Assembly: GCA_013396915.1 (NCBI GenBank) | Contig: VWZL01002601.1 | Span: 232,158 to 296,157 of the forward strand | DNA: 64,000 bases | Direction: 5' to 3' | Source: Stercorarius parasiticus | Taxonomy: Eukaryota > Chordata > Aves > Charadriiformes > Stercorariidae | Shown here: positions 20,503-33,421 of the stretch, piece after piece | Position numbering within the stretch: the stretch's first letter is position 1 | Layout: each line of letters starts with the position of its first letter | Made by a program: the position numbers and the translations under genes | The notes under the pieces: model-generated | Seen by the model: only the letters and a program-made list of their open reading frames with translations | The model's database searches: none | Told to the model about the DNA's origin: nothing

Positions 20503-21710
20503 CTGAGTGCTGCTGCAGTTGAGGGCAGCATTTTCAGCCGAACGGAGAAGAGGTATAACATGCCACGACATTGTTTCCTTGAAGCCTGATCTGCCCCTGA
20601 GCTCCCTCCTGGTTTTGACCCCACACAGAACTTCAAGCATGGACACCAGACACGGACCATCCTGTGACCGGGACACGGCTCCAGGGCAATAAACGATCAA
20701 AGACCACCCTTCCATTTCAGACTGGTCACTGAACAGACCCCGTCTTTCCTTACAAGAAACACCAGTAACGAGAAGAGCCTTTTGTCACCTTCCAGACGTG
20801 GTTGCTGACTACCATCCTTACCCAGGACATTTTACATTTTGATGAAAATGCATATACTTGTGTTAAGCACAAACTTGCAAGTCACTACTCTGTCTTAGAA
20901 GAATACAAGACTAAAGGGTCAGGTCTCAAAGGGATGGGCTCTTTTGGTTAGAAACAGATTACGGGCTAGACTCACACTTGGAGAAAGGAAACTTGACCTC
21001 AGTCTGAACCAACGAGTGAGACAAATCTCTATTGTGGAAGTCAGAGGAATGCAGACCTGTTTGGAAAAGTAAAATCAGAGGAAGTAAGTAATAATCAGTA
21101 AAATTATTTTCAGAGAATCACCTTATCTTTACTGCCTTATTCCTAACATGAACACAATGTTCCTTATGTTATGGTAAAGAATTCCCTGTAAAATTAAAAA
21201 GAAGTGATTTTTTTTTGCAGACAGTTTTCTTCAAGTCATCCATTACCTCCAAAGGAAGTCTACAATCCCTTGAGAATCAAAGCGTTTACCACTGAACATG
21301 TTAAATGTTGGCAATAGCCACTTTTGTTTCAGAAACGCTCACTATGCAGAATCAAAATTCCTCCTTTTCTCCACTAGCTCTTGTCAAAGCCCAAATAATA
21401 TCCACTGCTGGTGCCACCCAACCACTTCCTTTCCTCAGCTGGCAACTAAGTGCATTTCAGAACTGTAAAATAAATACGTTAAAATAAGTTGAAAGTGTTT
21501 TTTGCTGAAGGCTCTTATGAGTGCACATTTGTGAAGTACCGTCCTTACTGCAACAATAGTTGCAGTACTGCCAAAAGAGACATTTTACTGTTTTATTAAA
21601 AATATTTGTGCTAGCACATAAGACATCTAACAACTCTCGTCAACAGTGTCAAAACCAGAACTCGCCAACTCTATCATAACTGGGTTCTCAAGATAACACA
21701 TAGAAAGCTG

Positions 21711-21725
21711 AAAAAAAAAAAAAAA
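21711..21725. repeat. Poly(A) run, 15 bp
   Basis: Fifteen consecutive A in AT-rich intron sequence, with no recognisable element attached. Confidence 0.95.
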
Positions 21726-22513
21726 GTATACACTCTGCAACTGCACAATGTGTTTATAGTAAGAATTGGCCAGATCTAATCTCTGGCATTTTGATCAATA
21801 CAGATATTTCATCTGCAAAGCATTTTTCCCCGCTTCTATATAAATGTTTACACATATGAGTAAAACTATCAGCAGAAATGACTGTTCTAACTGAAAACAA
21901 ACTGTTTCTCTCCAAAGCACACGAGCAAGCGTTCTGGCTCAACTCCACACTGGTGCAGTAACGGTCAGAGGAGAGGCCGTAAGGCCACCTGGAGTGACTG
22001 TGCCCACAGCTGACATTTGGACATGGAGAAACGTCCGTTTCTATGAATTTTGTAAAGGTGCCTCAGCCCATAATCCCTAAGTGTTCAGATCCGACCAATC
22101 TCGCAGGGATTTCCTAGGAACAAGACAACCCATCATAGACTTGAAGAACCAAATCAGTTTTCCTGATCTTTAATCAGAGACATGTAACTTTTTAAAAGTT
22201 CAGAAGACTGACCGAGGGCTAATGCATGCCAGTTGCAATTTGACTTTCCATTTTAACCATACTCCTAAAGTCACAAGATGCTTTTGCCCCAAAGGCAAGA
22301 GTAAAATTCAGCCCATGCTTAACCTATTTACATAGCCTTTTATCTTCTTGTAAGAACATTCAATCAAATCTGCTGATTCAGATAAATGTCTTTACAGGAA
22401 AAAGGATATTTGTCCTTTGTATTCAGATTTGGAAAATATCATGGAAAACGCAAGTTTTCCCAAATTATGTAGTAAGTGCTGATATTCTGTGGAAATGTCT
22501 TTGCAAGTTATTT

Positions 22514-22791
22514 CACAGAATCACAGAATGGTTGGGGTTGGAAGGGACCGTAAAGATCACCTAGTTCCAACCCCCTGCCCTGGGCAGGGACACCTCCCAC
22601 TGGACCAGGTTGCTCAAAGCCCCATCCAGCCTGGCCTTGAACACCTCCAGGGATGGGGCATTGACAACTTCCCTGGGCAACCTGTTCCACTGCCTCACCA
22701 CTCTTACGGTAAAGAATTTCTTCCTGATATCCAATCTAAATCTGCCCTCTTTCAGTTTGAGGCCGTTACCCTGTGTCCTATCATTACACAT
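22514..22791 (-). mobile_element. CR1 LINE 3' fragment, 5'-truncated
   Basis: The plus strand begins with two copies of CACAGAAT, the complement of the ATTCTGTG 3' tail of CR1, followed by the standard GGTTGGGGTTGGAAGGGACC stretch, so the element is inserted in minus orientation. Reading minus, about 70 codons remain open and encode the C-terminus of the CR1 ORF2 reverse-transcriptase polyprotein (LKEGRFRLDIRKKFF, then VVRQWNRLPREVV and SLEVFKARLDGALSNLV). Only the last roughly 280 bp are present, the usual 5' truncation of CR1. The open frame suggests a fairly young copy. The right-hand end is uncertain by about 10 bp. Confidence 0.93.
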
Positions 22792-22978
22792 TATTTACTG
22801 GATGGGGATCATATTTGAAGAAATTTCACGTCACAGAAAAGCTTTCGCACACTGTAAAACAAATAATTTCCCATACTTATCAAATTAAATTCCTTTCCCC
22901 ATTGAAATAACGGATCAGCCTACAGTTCATTTAGTGCACTGAACAGATCACATATCAAACCAAAGTCACTTTGATCCT

Positions 22979-22991
22979 AAAAAAAAAAAAA
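22979..22991. repeat. Poly(A) run, 13 bp
   Basis: Thirteen consecutive A about 190 bp right of the CR1 copy. CR1 does not end in poly(A), so the two are probably unrelated. Confidence 0.93.
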
Positions 22992-25254
22992 GACTGTTGA
23001 ATCAGCAGTGTCATACGCTAGATTAAATTTGCTGCTAATCCAATCAGATACACCACTTACTTTGTCCTACATGTTAAGCATGCACCCCTGCAATCTATTA
23101 AAGACCGTGTATATCATTAAATAGTGCTGGTTCATAATTCCCAGTTAATGTCTCAGCACACATTAAAAGGGAGTTTAAATTCTACTTCCCCTTGCTGATG
23201 TGTATCTCTGCGATCGGCTGCTTTGCCACCCCTGGCAGGGTGTATTGCCACTAATCGCTTCCGTTTCACAGTGCAGTAAAATGGGTCATAGAGCTTTGGA
23301 TCTGGCTGATACCAGAGCAGCTACCAGCCACGCAGCAGCGTAACGGGGCACCCGCTGGGAGGCTGGCCCAGCCAGGGGAGGCACGACTCTTCATTTGCAG
23401 AATTTACATATTAGCCAATTTAAACACCAACGCCAAGGACGAATTGGGCCTCCCCCTCTCCACATGCCCAGGTGTAGAGAAAGCTTCATTCCCCATGTGA
23501 GCTGCAGCCTCCGAGCGGAGCCAGGGCCGCTCTCCCAGGACAGTCTCCTTTGTGTCGCCAGCCTGGCATCGATACTCTTGGATGGGTAGATATTTCCATC
23601 ATGCTGAGAGTCATTTCCCAAACACTAGTCTTTACCGGCTAATTGTTAAGTTTACATTTTCACCAGTAATTGGCTTTCACCTGCTGCTCTCGCTGCTACA
23701 GACATTAAGAGACCTTAGACACTTCTTGCCAAGAGCTCCGTCTAACCGAGCATGGTGAGCTGCTTCGCACCATAATTAAGTCTTCCTGGCCCTGTGAACC
23801 ACAATATAAAAGTTAATTGAGCGTAAAAGAAATTAGGGATGTTGTTACTCAAAACACCCAAATCTTACAACTCCTGTTTCTTAACGGTAAGATTACTTCA
23901 CATCTGTCATTCATTTGTTCTAGCTTCACTGTGAAAAGACTGCAGAAAAACTATGTTTATTTGAAATGTCACCTTCAGCAATCTTCATACCAAGTTTAAG
24001 CTCAATAAGCTCATACTACATTAAATTGAAAATCTGTTGAATGAAAGATGAGTTAGACTGAAGTGCAGTTTTCCTAATGTAATAGCACACAATCAAAGGT
24101 AAGATTGCTGCCTTCAGCAGAACTCTCTCTAGTAAAATATCTGTTTCATGGTAACAGGATAGGTTAATTATTTTATATAAGTTTTGCTTATTACGTTAGA
24201 ACAAATGATGTATGCACCTTTTAAAATAAGATTTCCCTTTTCACGAAGGTAATCATAATTAGCAAACTCCTCAGTCCTTTCTCAGTTTTTAGTCATTTAC
24301 TTGAAGAAATTCTCACTAAGGATCACAACAAAGTCTTCAGATCTTCTCCCATTCTTACTAATGTCATTGTCTGTCAATTTCTGAGACTGCACATTAATAA
24401 AGCATTTTCCTTACACTGCAACTTCCTTACGTCTTCATATCCATCAACATAAGTATTAGCTTGAACACATAGAGAGACGCCAACAAAACCAGCTGAAAGC
24501 CCGTGGGAAACAGTAAGGGTGGACACGTGCCTCCACCTCCTCAAAATTTTGCCTCCTATCTTCTTGTCAAACACGCCTCTTGTATTTGACATGTTTATCA
24601 GCTGGGTAAATATGCGCATTGTCAAATTTCACACTCAGAAGCATCATTTTGACCCTGGTGCAGACATTCACATTGTGTATTTTTGCAGCTGGAGAACTCG
24701 TAGAAGACAAATATGCTTTGAAAAAGGCAGCAAGATCAAGGCCACATGAATGAACATTTAAGATTAAGATTTATTTATGCGAAACAAACTTTTAAAAAAT
24801 AATAATAAAAAAAAACCCAAAATAATGTTCAAGTGAAGTTAGATCCTGCTGCAAGGAAGTCAGAGCATGAGTTTCAAAAGCATGAAAAGAGTCCATTTTC
24901 AAGCGTGCCACGTAGGGCCTTTTTCAAAGTGCTAGCATGCACACAGAAACTTTCTGAATGCTTATATAGCTATATTTAACCTCTAAACAATACGTACTGT
25001 TTAATATTAGTATGCTGCAGATCTTGTATTTGCTGTGAGAACAGCTCTACTGCCAATTCCCATTAATTAATTCAGCATTTTACAAAAGTATTGGAGGATG
25101 AAATAGTTGACCCTGAATACAAACAGAGATCTCACTGGAGCATTCTGAAGATCTGCACAAGATGTTCTTTTACACCAACCTCAGTCCCGCCATCTGCAGC
25201 TTCCCAAGCGGGGCAGAGGTGTGAGAGCACGTACGGAGCAGTACTACCTGTTCT

Positions 25255-25302
25255 GCACGCCGGCACCGCCATCCCGCTGCACACCGGCACCGCCATTCCA
25301 GT
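25255..25302. repeat. 24-bp imperfect tandem duplication in a GC-rich islet
   Basis: Two adjacent 24-bp units, each GCACRCCGGCACCGCCAT plus a variable end. The shared part is 18 bp with one difference. Confidence 0.92.
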
Positions 25303-27579
25303 GTCCTCACAGCACTTTCATTTCCAACCAACAGCTTTTTCTCGCACATAGAACTAGCCACGAAGCTGGAATTTAGGACATTCAAGGGTGGATGAATGAT
25401 TTTAGTAAAACTAACACAATCTGAGCCAAGATCGATTTCAAAATCTCCTTTGCACGCCTCTTCATTCTGAAGGCTTAATTTTGTTGCTATTTTTTTCAGA
25501 TTAATATTAGCGTAAGAAGGGCCTGTACTTGGCTGTAATGTGGTTTGCCACTTCTTTCACCTGCCTGACCTGTCATTTGACTTTTGCTGGTTTGACTGTT
25601 TCCCCGCATCCCCCTTTGCAGCCAGCCAAGGACCCAAGAGTCGTTTCTCAGAGGCTGAAGTTCTGCCCAACTCACAAGTTTTAGCTGGAAAGCTGTCACT
25701 GGCCATCAGGCACGTGCAGCATCAAACACCAGCGTCCGTGAGCTTTGCGGGGGTATCTTCAGCGATTGTCCTCACGTGTACCTGCTCCTGCCGTGCCCGG
25801 TTTGTCATAGCAGCAAGTGATGACCCTTCCACCCCTTGCACTTGGTGTTCTATAGCATGGAAGGAAGAGCAAGAGAATAAAGTCATGACGGACCCACTTC
25901 ACTGCGTTTTGAGGAATCGGTAATACCTGCCCAGCCTCACCACCGGTCCCTCTCTCTGTCCCGCACTCACCACATAGGTGGGCCAAGCCGCACGCACGGG
26001 GACCCAGAACAGACCCTCACCTTTAAATACTCCTCTCAAAACGAGAACGTTTTATTTCTGGGGCCTGTTCTCACCTCCAGAGAGAGGAGCCCTCCGCAGC
26101 TCGTTTCAAAGAGCATTCACTCACTGACTTCCCTCTGCGGGAAGAAAGTACTTACGGCATTTTGTTCTAAAGGTTTCTGATTCTGAAAGTGTCATAAATG
26201 TCATGAACATGAAGATGTATATTCTCATGACACGTATTTCCTGTAATAAAACAGTTCAAACAATGTCCCCACCCTAAAGAGCCATGATGGGAAGCTGTAT
26301 GGGTAAGATTATTAATGTGCAGGGGTTGAATGAAAATTTGGTCCTGATTTGTTTACTTGAATTATTCAATGCAAGCAGAGGTGTGAAGAGAAGCAATTTT
26401 CCCTAAAAATACAGGGCAAGCTCCCTATTCGTTATTCTCTCTCTGGCTTCCGTGTCAGAAAAATCATAAAAGCTTTCTAGCTTCCCTGTCAGAAAAAGAA
26501 AATAAATGCTTCTTTAAATTACAGGAGATATGAAGTCAGTGACTGAAATGATGGGAGCCTGTCCACGAGGCCGTCCCGGAGGATGTGCTGTCAGTTCAGG
26601 ATTTGGGTGCAGCTGGGTCGAAGCTGTCAACAATCTGAAAAACATGTCTTGCCCACAGCCACCGTCCCTCCAACAAACGGGAACGCGGTGGAGATGTGGC
26701 TCTTCCCAAGGGTCTGGACCTGACACAGCTGCCCTTGGAACACCAAGGGATGCTTTTTAAGAGACACACATGTGCTCCAACCACAGCGTGCCTCTGCCAC
26801 CGACATGTACTTTCAAGTTCGATTTCAAACAGATTTCGACACCTATAGCAGGATTTAGGTGGAACTCAGACTACTGTACCCAAAACTGTACTCTTTTCTT
26901 TCAATGCACTGGCCTGGGCTCCCCGAGTAGACAGCATGCTGAGAAGTGCATTCCCTGGCACAGAAGAGTGAGTGTTTCACACAGCAGCACGCTCTGTGCG
27001 CATCGTCCTGCTGCAGCGTATCCATGGCTCTGCTCTGGCTCTTTCCACTCCCAGAACACCTGCACGCAGCTCACTGAAGGCATAACAATTGGATTTTCAC
27101 CTCAACTTGTGCAGACACCATAGGGCTATGTAGATGTATTTGCACTTTCCTATACAACTACCGTATCAGTAATTGCTCTAGGCACTATAAGCGGAGCTCT
27201 AGCTTGTGTCAAGCACAGTCCCACTGAAGTGATGGGGGAGCCGGCCCCAAGAACAGACCGTAACTTGCTGCCGGCAGCAGAAAACACGGACACTGGTCCC
27301 AGGCTGAGGCATGACTTTCTTTGTAAACCACAGGACCTCTTCACGTCTCTCTTTCCCTCTCTTGGAGGCAAGCAGGTCAGCAAAGGGGCTGCCTCGCGCT
27401 GCGTGCCTGCAGACTGCCTGTTCCCACAGAGCTGAGCCACCGGCACCGAGCAAACCGCCCGCCACCAGGACAAAGTCCCCAGGAAAGAGCCCAAGCGGAA
27501 CAGCCTGGCCTTGGCTGGCAGGCAAGCAGCGTCCTCGCGAATAGAAACTCAAACTCTTCCACTAATGGGTGCAGTTATA

Positions 27580-27646
27580 GTGTAAATGCTGTACATACCC
27601 ACCGTAAATGCTGACATCCACTGTAAATCCGCTGTAAATGCCGACA
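27580..27646. repeat. Degenerate GTAAATGC cluster
   Basis: GTAAATGC or GTAAATCC occurs four times in 67 bp, with partly shared flanks (CTGACATCC-like). It looks like a decayed short tandem array. Confidence 0.75.
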
Positions 27647-29188
27647 GTGATTTGTCGTTTAATAAATTATGGGTCTGACTTTCAAAGGCAGCCAAGGGCC
27701 AGCTCTGTTCCCACTGAAGCCACCAGGAAACAATATCTCTTGATTTCAGCAGTCACGTGAAAAACTCAAGACTTTTAAAAATTCTTCATTATATGGAGAT
27801 GTAGAAGCTCACTGAAACAAAATGAGTATATAAAAACATAAACTGTTTAAACAGTTCTTTCAATTTACATCAGACCGAACTGTGCAGTTTGTAGGTATTT
27901 CACACCAAAGCCGTACCAGATGTGAAAGCCAAAAGGAACAAGAGAGAGAGAGCGAATTGAGATTCATGGCTCTTCTGTTTCCTAAATCCAGATATAATGC
28001 GTAATAAGTGAGTCTTAACCCTGCCCCAAAGTATAATACATGACAGTACACTGTTTCTTACAGAAAAGATAGCTATATCTTGTGGCAGTAACACGTAAAA
28101 TTTAAATGACATGAATAATTAAGAAGAGATTAATAGATACCTTAAATAAAAAATAAGTTTCACGAAAATAGCATCACATACATGTTTTAAAACCCTTAAC
28201 TGAAAGGGCAGTAAACAGTAAAACACTTGCAGGAAATAATTATTACTTTCACAAAACAGTCTACCAGTTTATAATGACTTTAACATCAGTAGCTACCATA
28301 TATCCAGAGTTTCAGTATAGGGTTTTCTTAAGGGCAACTCAAAGTAGATGGTTTTTTACTAAATGTAAGGATCAGATCTTTCATGCCAAGCTCCTTTTAC
28401 TCAGGACCCGATCCTGCACCTATGCTCAAAGCTGGCACTAAGAGTACAAATGTTCTCCCAGGACAGAGCCCATTTCCCCACGAAATCCCCATTTATTTCA
28501 AAAGTATCTCCCCATGCAACCACTAGCAGATATAATCCTCGGTACCTAGATATTTAGGTACATCCAAGAAGCTAGATGCCGTAACAGCTGGGTTAATGAG
28601 AAAGGTATTTCCAAAAGAAGTACCGGTGAGAAGCAGCACCTCTGTCAGGCTCCTGCCCCCGTTCAGCACTGACAGGAAAAAGAGCAGAAATCAGCGGCTG
28701 CAATCCACACAGAACTCACAGGACCTCCTTGCCCTCGAGGCAAAAGGTAACAATTATAAGAAGCTAATAAATCATTATTAGTAAAATACAGCATGTGATC
28801 GCCCTCCCCTGCTGGTGCCCCACGCAAAGCTGAGCTCAGAAAACCACTTTGGAGGAGTTCATACAGCCCAAAGAGCAGCTAATGGAATATGAAACTCCCC
28901 TGCCAGGACACTGGAGACCTCACGCGGCAGATTCCACCTGAGAGCAAGTGTTTCAGTGTTTGAGTTACCAACCTCCAGAAATAGGACTTCAGGATTATGA
29001 TCTTCACATTCCCTTGGCTAAGGTGTTACTCTAAAAAGAAACTACTAAAGAGAGATCTATTACCTGAGGTAGAGATGAAAATTAAGGTTTCGGGGCAAGT
29101 AAGCTAAATGCAGAATGTATATGTATTTAAGAGACCCATTTATTCCACAGAGTTATATTTCTCCGTGATGTTCCTTTTCTTTTCATGC

Positions 29189-29233
29189 AATTATATTTAG
29201 AATTAATAGGATTTAGAATTATATTTAGAATTA
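29189..29233. repeat. 17-bp direct repeat, 28-bp period
   Basis: AATTATATTTAGAATTA occurs identically at 29189-29205 and 29217-29233, with another GATTTAGAATTA between them. Confidence 0.93.
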
Positions 29234-32200
29234 CATAGTCAGAACTGTAGAGCTGTGTCCATCTTCTTAAGAAGCTTTCTAAACCAATTTTCTCAAAGAT
29301 TTCTCAGCCATCTGAACTAGATGGGGATTTGACTTCCTATTTTGCAATTTTACAGATATTTGGATTTTAAAAAAAAAAACGCTTAAACAAAATTCAGCTT
29401 AAAAAGGGTACCTGCTAATAACAGAATAACAGTCATTTGCTTAATGGTAGTAGTACAGGCACTGCAGTAAGACATTACTTACATCTGCAAACAGAAACCA
29501 TTTATAAAAATTAGCCTTATGAACCACCACACATAAATCTATGGGAAATCAATGCTCATGGTTTCTATTAGGAAGCAGTAATGAATTATTACTTATCCAA
29601 GAAACAAAATAAGCTCTTTTTCTTTTCTCCCTGTGAAATTCTGAAGGCCAGATCCAAAGCCCTTAGCAGTCAGTGAAGCTCCACCCTGACTTCTGTGGGC
29701 TTTGGATGACACCCTTCGCCTGTCCTTAATCTCGTCAACAAATTCTATCACAGCCTTCAGAGAAAATCCTGCCGTTGTTTTAAGTGTGCCCAATCCACAA
29801 GGACAAAGCTTTAATGAGTTTCTAAATTTATATCTTAAGAAGTAAAATAAAACAAAATAAAAAAACCCCTGTGACCTAGAATCTGTCCCAAAGCACCGCT
29901 CATCCTTTCACAGGCCCTGTGCACTCTCCTGCAGTGACATCTCCAGATCAGATTTATCTCACGTCCAGGAGCCGAGAGGCAGAAAACAGGAAAGAACTCT
30001 GGTGCCCCACAGAAAGCTGGGTTTCACCACATCCCTCAGCAGACTGGCAGGGGGCCACCCTCTGCACGCCCGCTGTTACCCCAGGGAACCTCCACCTCTC
30101 CCGCCTGCAGCTGGGCCACAGCGAAGAGCTCTGGGCACTAATTGTGGTTACACGACTTGGCATACGACTTGCTAACAGCACGTGCACGCCTCTGCGTGTA
30201 CAGAAATGCCCGTGTTAGGAGGGGGATATAGAAAAGGTATATGTATTTAAAGAAAAGATAAGGTAACTTTTATATGCAAAAAGATCTTCACTATGCTCAC
30301 GTTACAGCACACGTGCAAAGGCAGATTTTACCTTTCAATGAACAAACAATTTCTCCCTCGTTTAGGCAAACTCAGGAAGGGCTTAACGTTCGCCAGAGCT
30401 TCCCTCATAAGAGGAACTGTGAGGCAACGGCCTGGGGAGACTGGGGAACGTTCGTCACTGGGGGCTCCAAGAAAAAGTTAGAGAAAGGTTTGTCAGGGAG
30501 GGCTGAGATGGGGCTGACTGCCACTGAGCTCGCAGAGCCCCTGCCAGGGGGGTTTCTGAGGAACGTGTGTCTGACAGCACGGCATCAGTTCCAGGGGACT
30601 GAGGCTGGGTTTGGTAAAATCAAGAAGTCAAACACATGAGGGATGGAACAGGCCCTTGGGAACAGTAACAGACTTGTAGATTCTCACTGTCCATCCCTCA
30701 GTTGGTTTAATAAAGGGCAGAATATTGTACATCATAAAAGGAAAGAGATAAAATTCATAGAACTCCTTGTGTTCCACTGAGCTTGTTTATAATTTCGCAG
30801 TTCTGTAATTTAAAAGGAATTGAATGGTATTTGCCACGCAGACTTTATCAACCTGAGAACAATAACATCCTAGTCCCTTACCGAGCATTTATTACACTTC
30901 TAGCAAAATGACAAAAGCCTTTCACTTGTTCCTAGTCCAGAATTTAAATTCCTTCAAATGACCCAATTCTGTACGCTACAGGAAACTGCAAGTCAAAATC
31001 ATTTACTTAGTTCCTCTTTATTTAATTTTTCATTCAAATGTATTCACTTTAAGGTAAATAAAATAAACCAAAGCTGGTAAGCAGCTACGGGAGTGGAATA
31101 TGAGTGGGTGAATTAATGGGAAAAGGAAGGAAATTTACCCTGTTCATGCTTGCAGAAGGTACAGAAAAATATATAAACAATAAACCATTTATTTATCGCC
31201 ACGCTGATCGATATAGCTGCCTGGTGTAGCGCTCTTTGCACCCCTTTTTTTCTTTTCTCATTTTCCTAGTGTCTCTGTGGGAAGAACAATTCTGTGTTTC
31301 CCATTGCTGGGCACACTGCGGCTGCTGCGAACTAGCCCATGTGGACCTACAAGGCGAACGTAAGGTAGAGCCGGGAGGGCCAAGATGGAAAGGAGCAGAA
31401 GGGCAGCAACCAACATCTGCTGCAACAGATCTAAGTACAAACCGACTTCCTTAGTCTTCGCTGCTCTTGAACAGATTTGGATATCGCTCTTAAGGCTTGA
31501 CCTGGCATAAGTCACGACTACATCAGAAAGAGGGGGCCAGGAGAGCAGAGGGCACAGGGCAAGAAGCTGTAACTAGAAGTTATCACACCTTTCGACTCCT
31601 AATGGTGATAAACTGGTCCCCATTGATGTTTTGACCATCTCCCACCCGGTGCCAGGCAGAATCCTAGAGACCTGCCTTTTGTACAAGCAGAGGGGGTGCG
31701 GGCACACAACAACGCACAGCACTCCTCATCACCTCGCTGTGTAACAGTGCTGAGGGGATGGAGCAGGTAAAACCCCAGACCGAGCACCTCTTGTACTATG
31801 CACTTCTGTCTTTTTGGTCCTGCAGCTTCTGTCCTGCTTGATCCTGCTGAACATGTAATAGTAATGCCCATTTTCTCATCTGTGGACGCTGTTGGAGGGC
31901 TTCTCCCTCACCCTCGTTTCATGTTTGTATCTATTCAACCTCTTCCCTAACTGTTCAGCAGCATTTTCACATAAAAATGTGTATACATCTTTAGAATTCA
32001 AGCCATATGGTGTTATTTCTGCACATATAGCCTAAACAAAGTTTCTACTTGCAAATTCCCTTAATTATAACTGTCTCCGAGCACTAAAATAAGCTACAGT
32101 ATTTAATGCTCACAGACTTCAAAGTCGCAGCATCCTCAGGATGAGCTCCCTCTGAACGCGAGCCAAGCGCTGCTGTGTCTATACTGCAGCTACAGGCAGA

Positions 32201-33401
32201 CTCTGCATGGAAGTTCCCCACCAAATGAACACACCTCCCTGCACTGAAGTCACCTATTTAAGAAAGAAGTAATGGAAACAACGGAATGGGACTATGAAAG
32301 TATGAAACGAAGCTTCAGCATAAAAGGGTAAATACAGCCTGTAAGTGGCCAAATCAAGTTCCCGTTTCAGCACCAGAGAACTGCCACACTGACTTGAGGT
32401 CAGACGAGCCTCTCGGCAATTAGTTTGCAATTAGATCAAGATGCTGCAGAGCAACAGGCAAACACCCCATCCCAGGCTGACACAGCTTCACTTCCCCCTC
32501 TGGGTAGGGAACACACCTTGTTCTTTAACAGACAGGAGTAAACAGAGTCTCGGAATCTAATTATTGTGGAACACAGCTTGTTCCAGTTGGTTATAATGAC
32601 CCTGGACATTCCCAGTATCCCCATTTCAGTCTTTCTGCAATTATTAATACCTTTTAAGTATCAACCACCTCTTTTGGTTGTAAGTTTTATTTATATATTT
32701 AAACAACATGTTCGTTTCTTTCATTCATTTTGAATTTCCTGCTATCGTATTTCATTATCTCCTACATTTTATGGAAATGAAATAACGCTTCAATCAGTTT
32801 TCCACAGTTACACATTGTTTATGTATTTCCAAATTTTTTCTCCTCCTCCTCTCCTCAGACGTTAAAAATTCTTTTCCAACTGTCCTTCACCAGTTTATTC
32901 TTTTTTTTGTCCCCGAAACAGAGATGATCAGAACTTCACCTCTTACTTACAACAAAGCTTACCGAAAATACAGAGGCATGACAACCTTCTCTGTAGCACT
33001 GGCAGCCCCACGGGCCCACCTCTGCTTTTTCTAACCAGAGCTGCGCGTGCCCAGGACCCCCTGCACAGCACCTGCTTTCGGCTGCAACGCCAGGACTGAC
33101 ACTGATGTCATGTTAGCACTGGAAAAAGTGCCTTTGCAATTCCCCGTTCCTGTTAAAGCTCTCACAGCCGTACAGTACAGCAGTCACGCTGGGGCCACAA
33201 ACGGTGGCCCGTGTGCTCCTCAGCCTCACGAATCCAAGTAACAGGAAACGACTCACGCCACCAAGGAAAGAATTATATAAAAATGGAACAGGGATGCTAG
33301 CACTGGCAAGACAGGTAACAAGACAGAATATCTTTTTCAAAAATATTTAGGTTGATATAATACGATGACTTTACATCAAATTCTAGCAGAACTGGACAAA
33401 T

Positions 33402-33421
33402 TGATATTCAATGATATTCAA
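33402..33421. repeat. 10-bp perfect tandem duplication
   Basis: TGATATTCAA is repeated head to tail and flanked on both sides by CAAATTGAT or a close match. Confidence 0.85.

Noticed and set aside
21546..21567. 9-bp perfect inverted repeat with AATA loop
   Set aside because: Such short palindromes are common by chance in 64 kb; a similar one with 8-bp arms is at 56004-56022. Neither is terminator-like in a eukaryotic intron.
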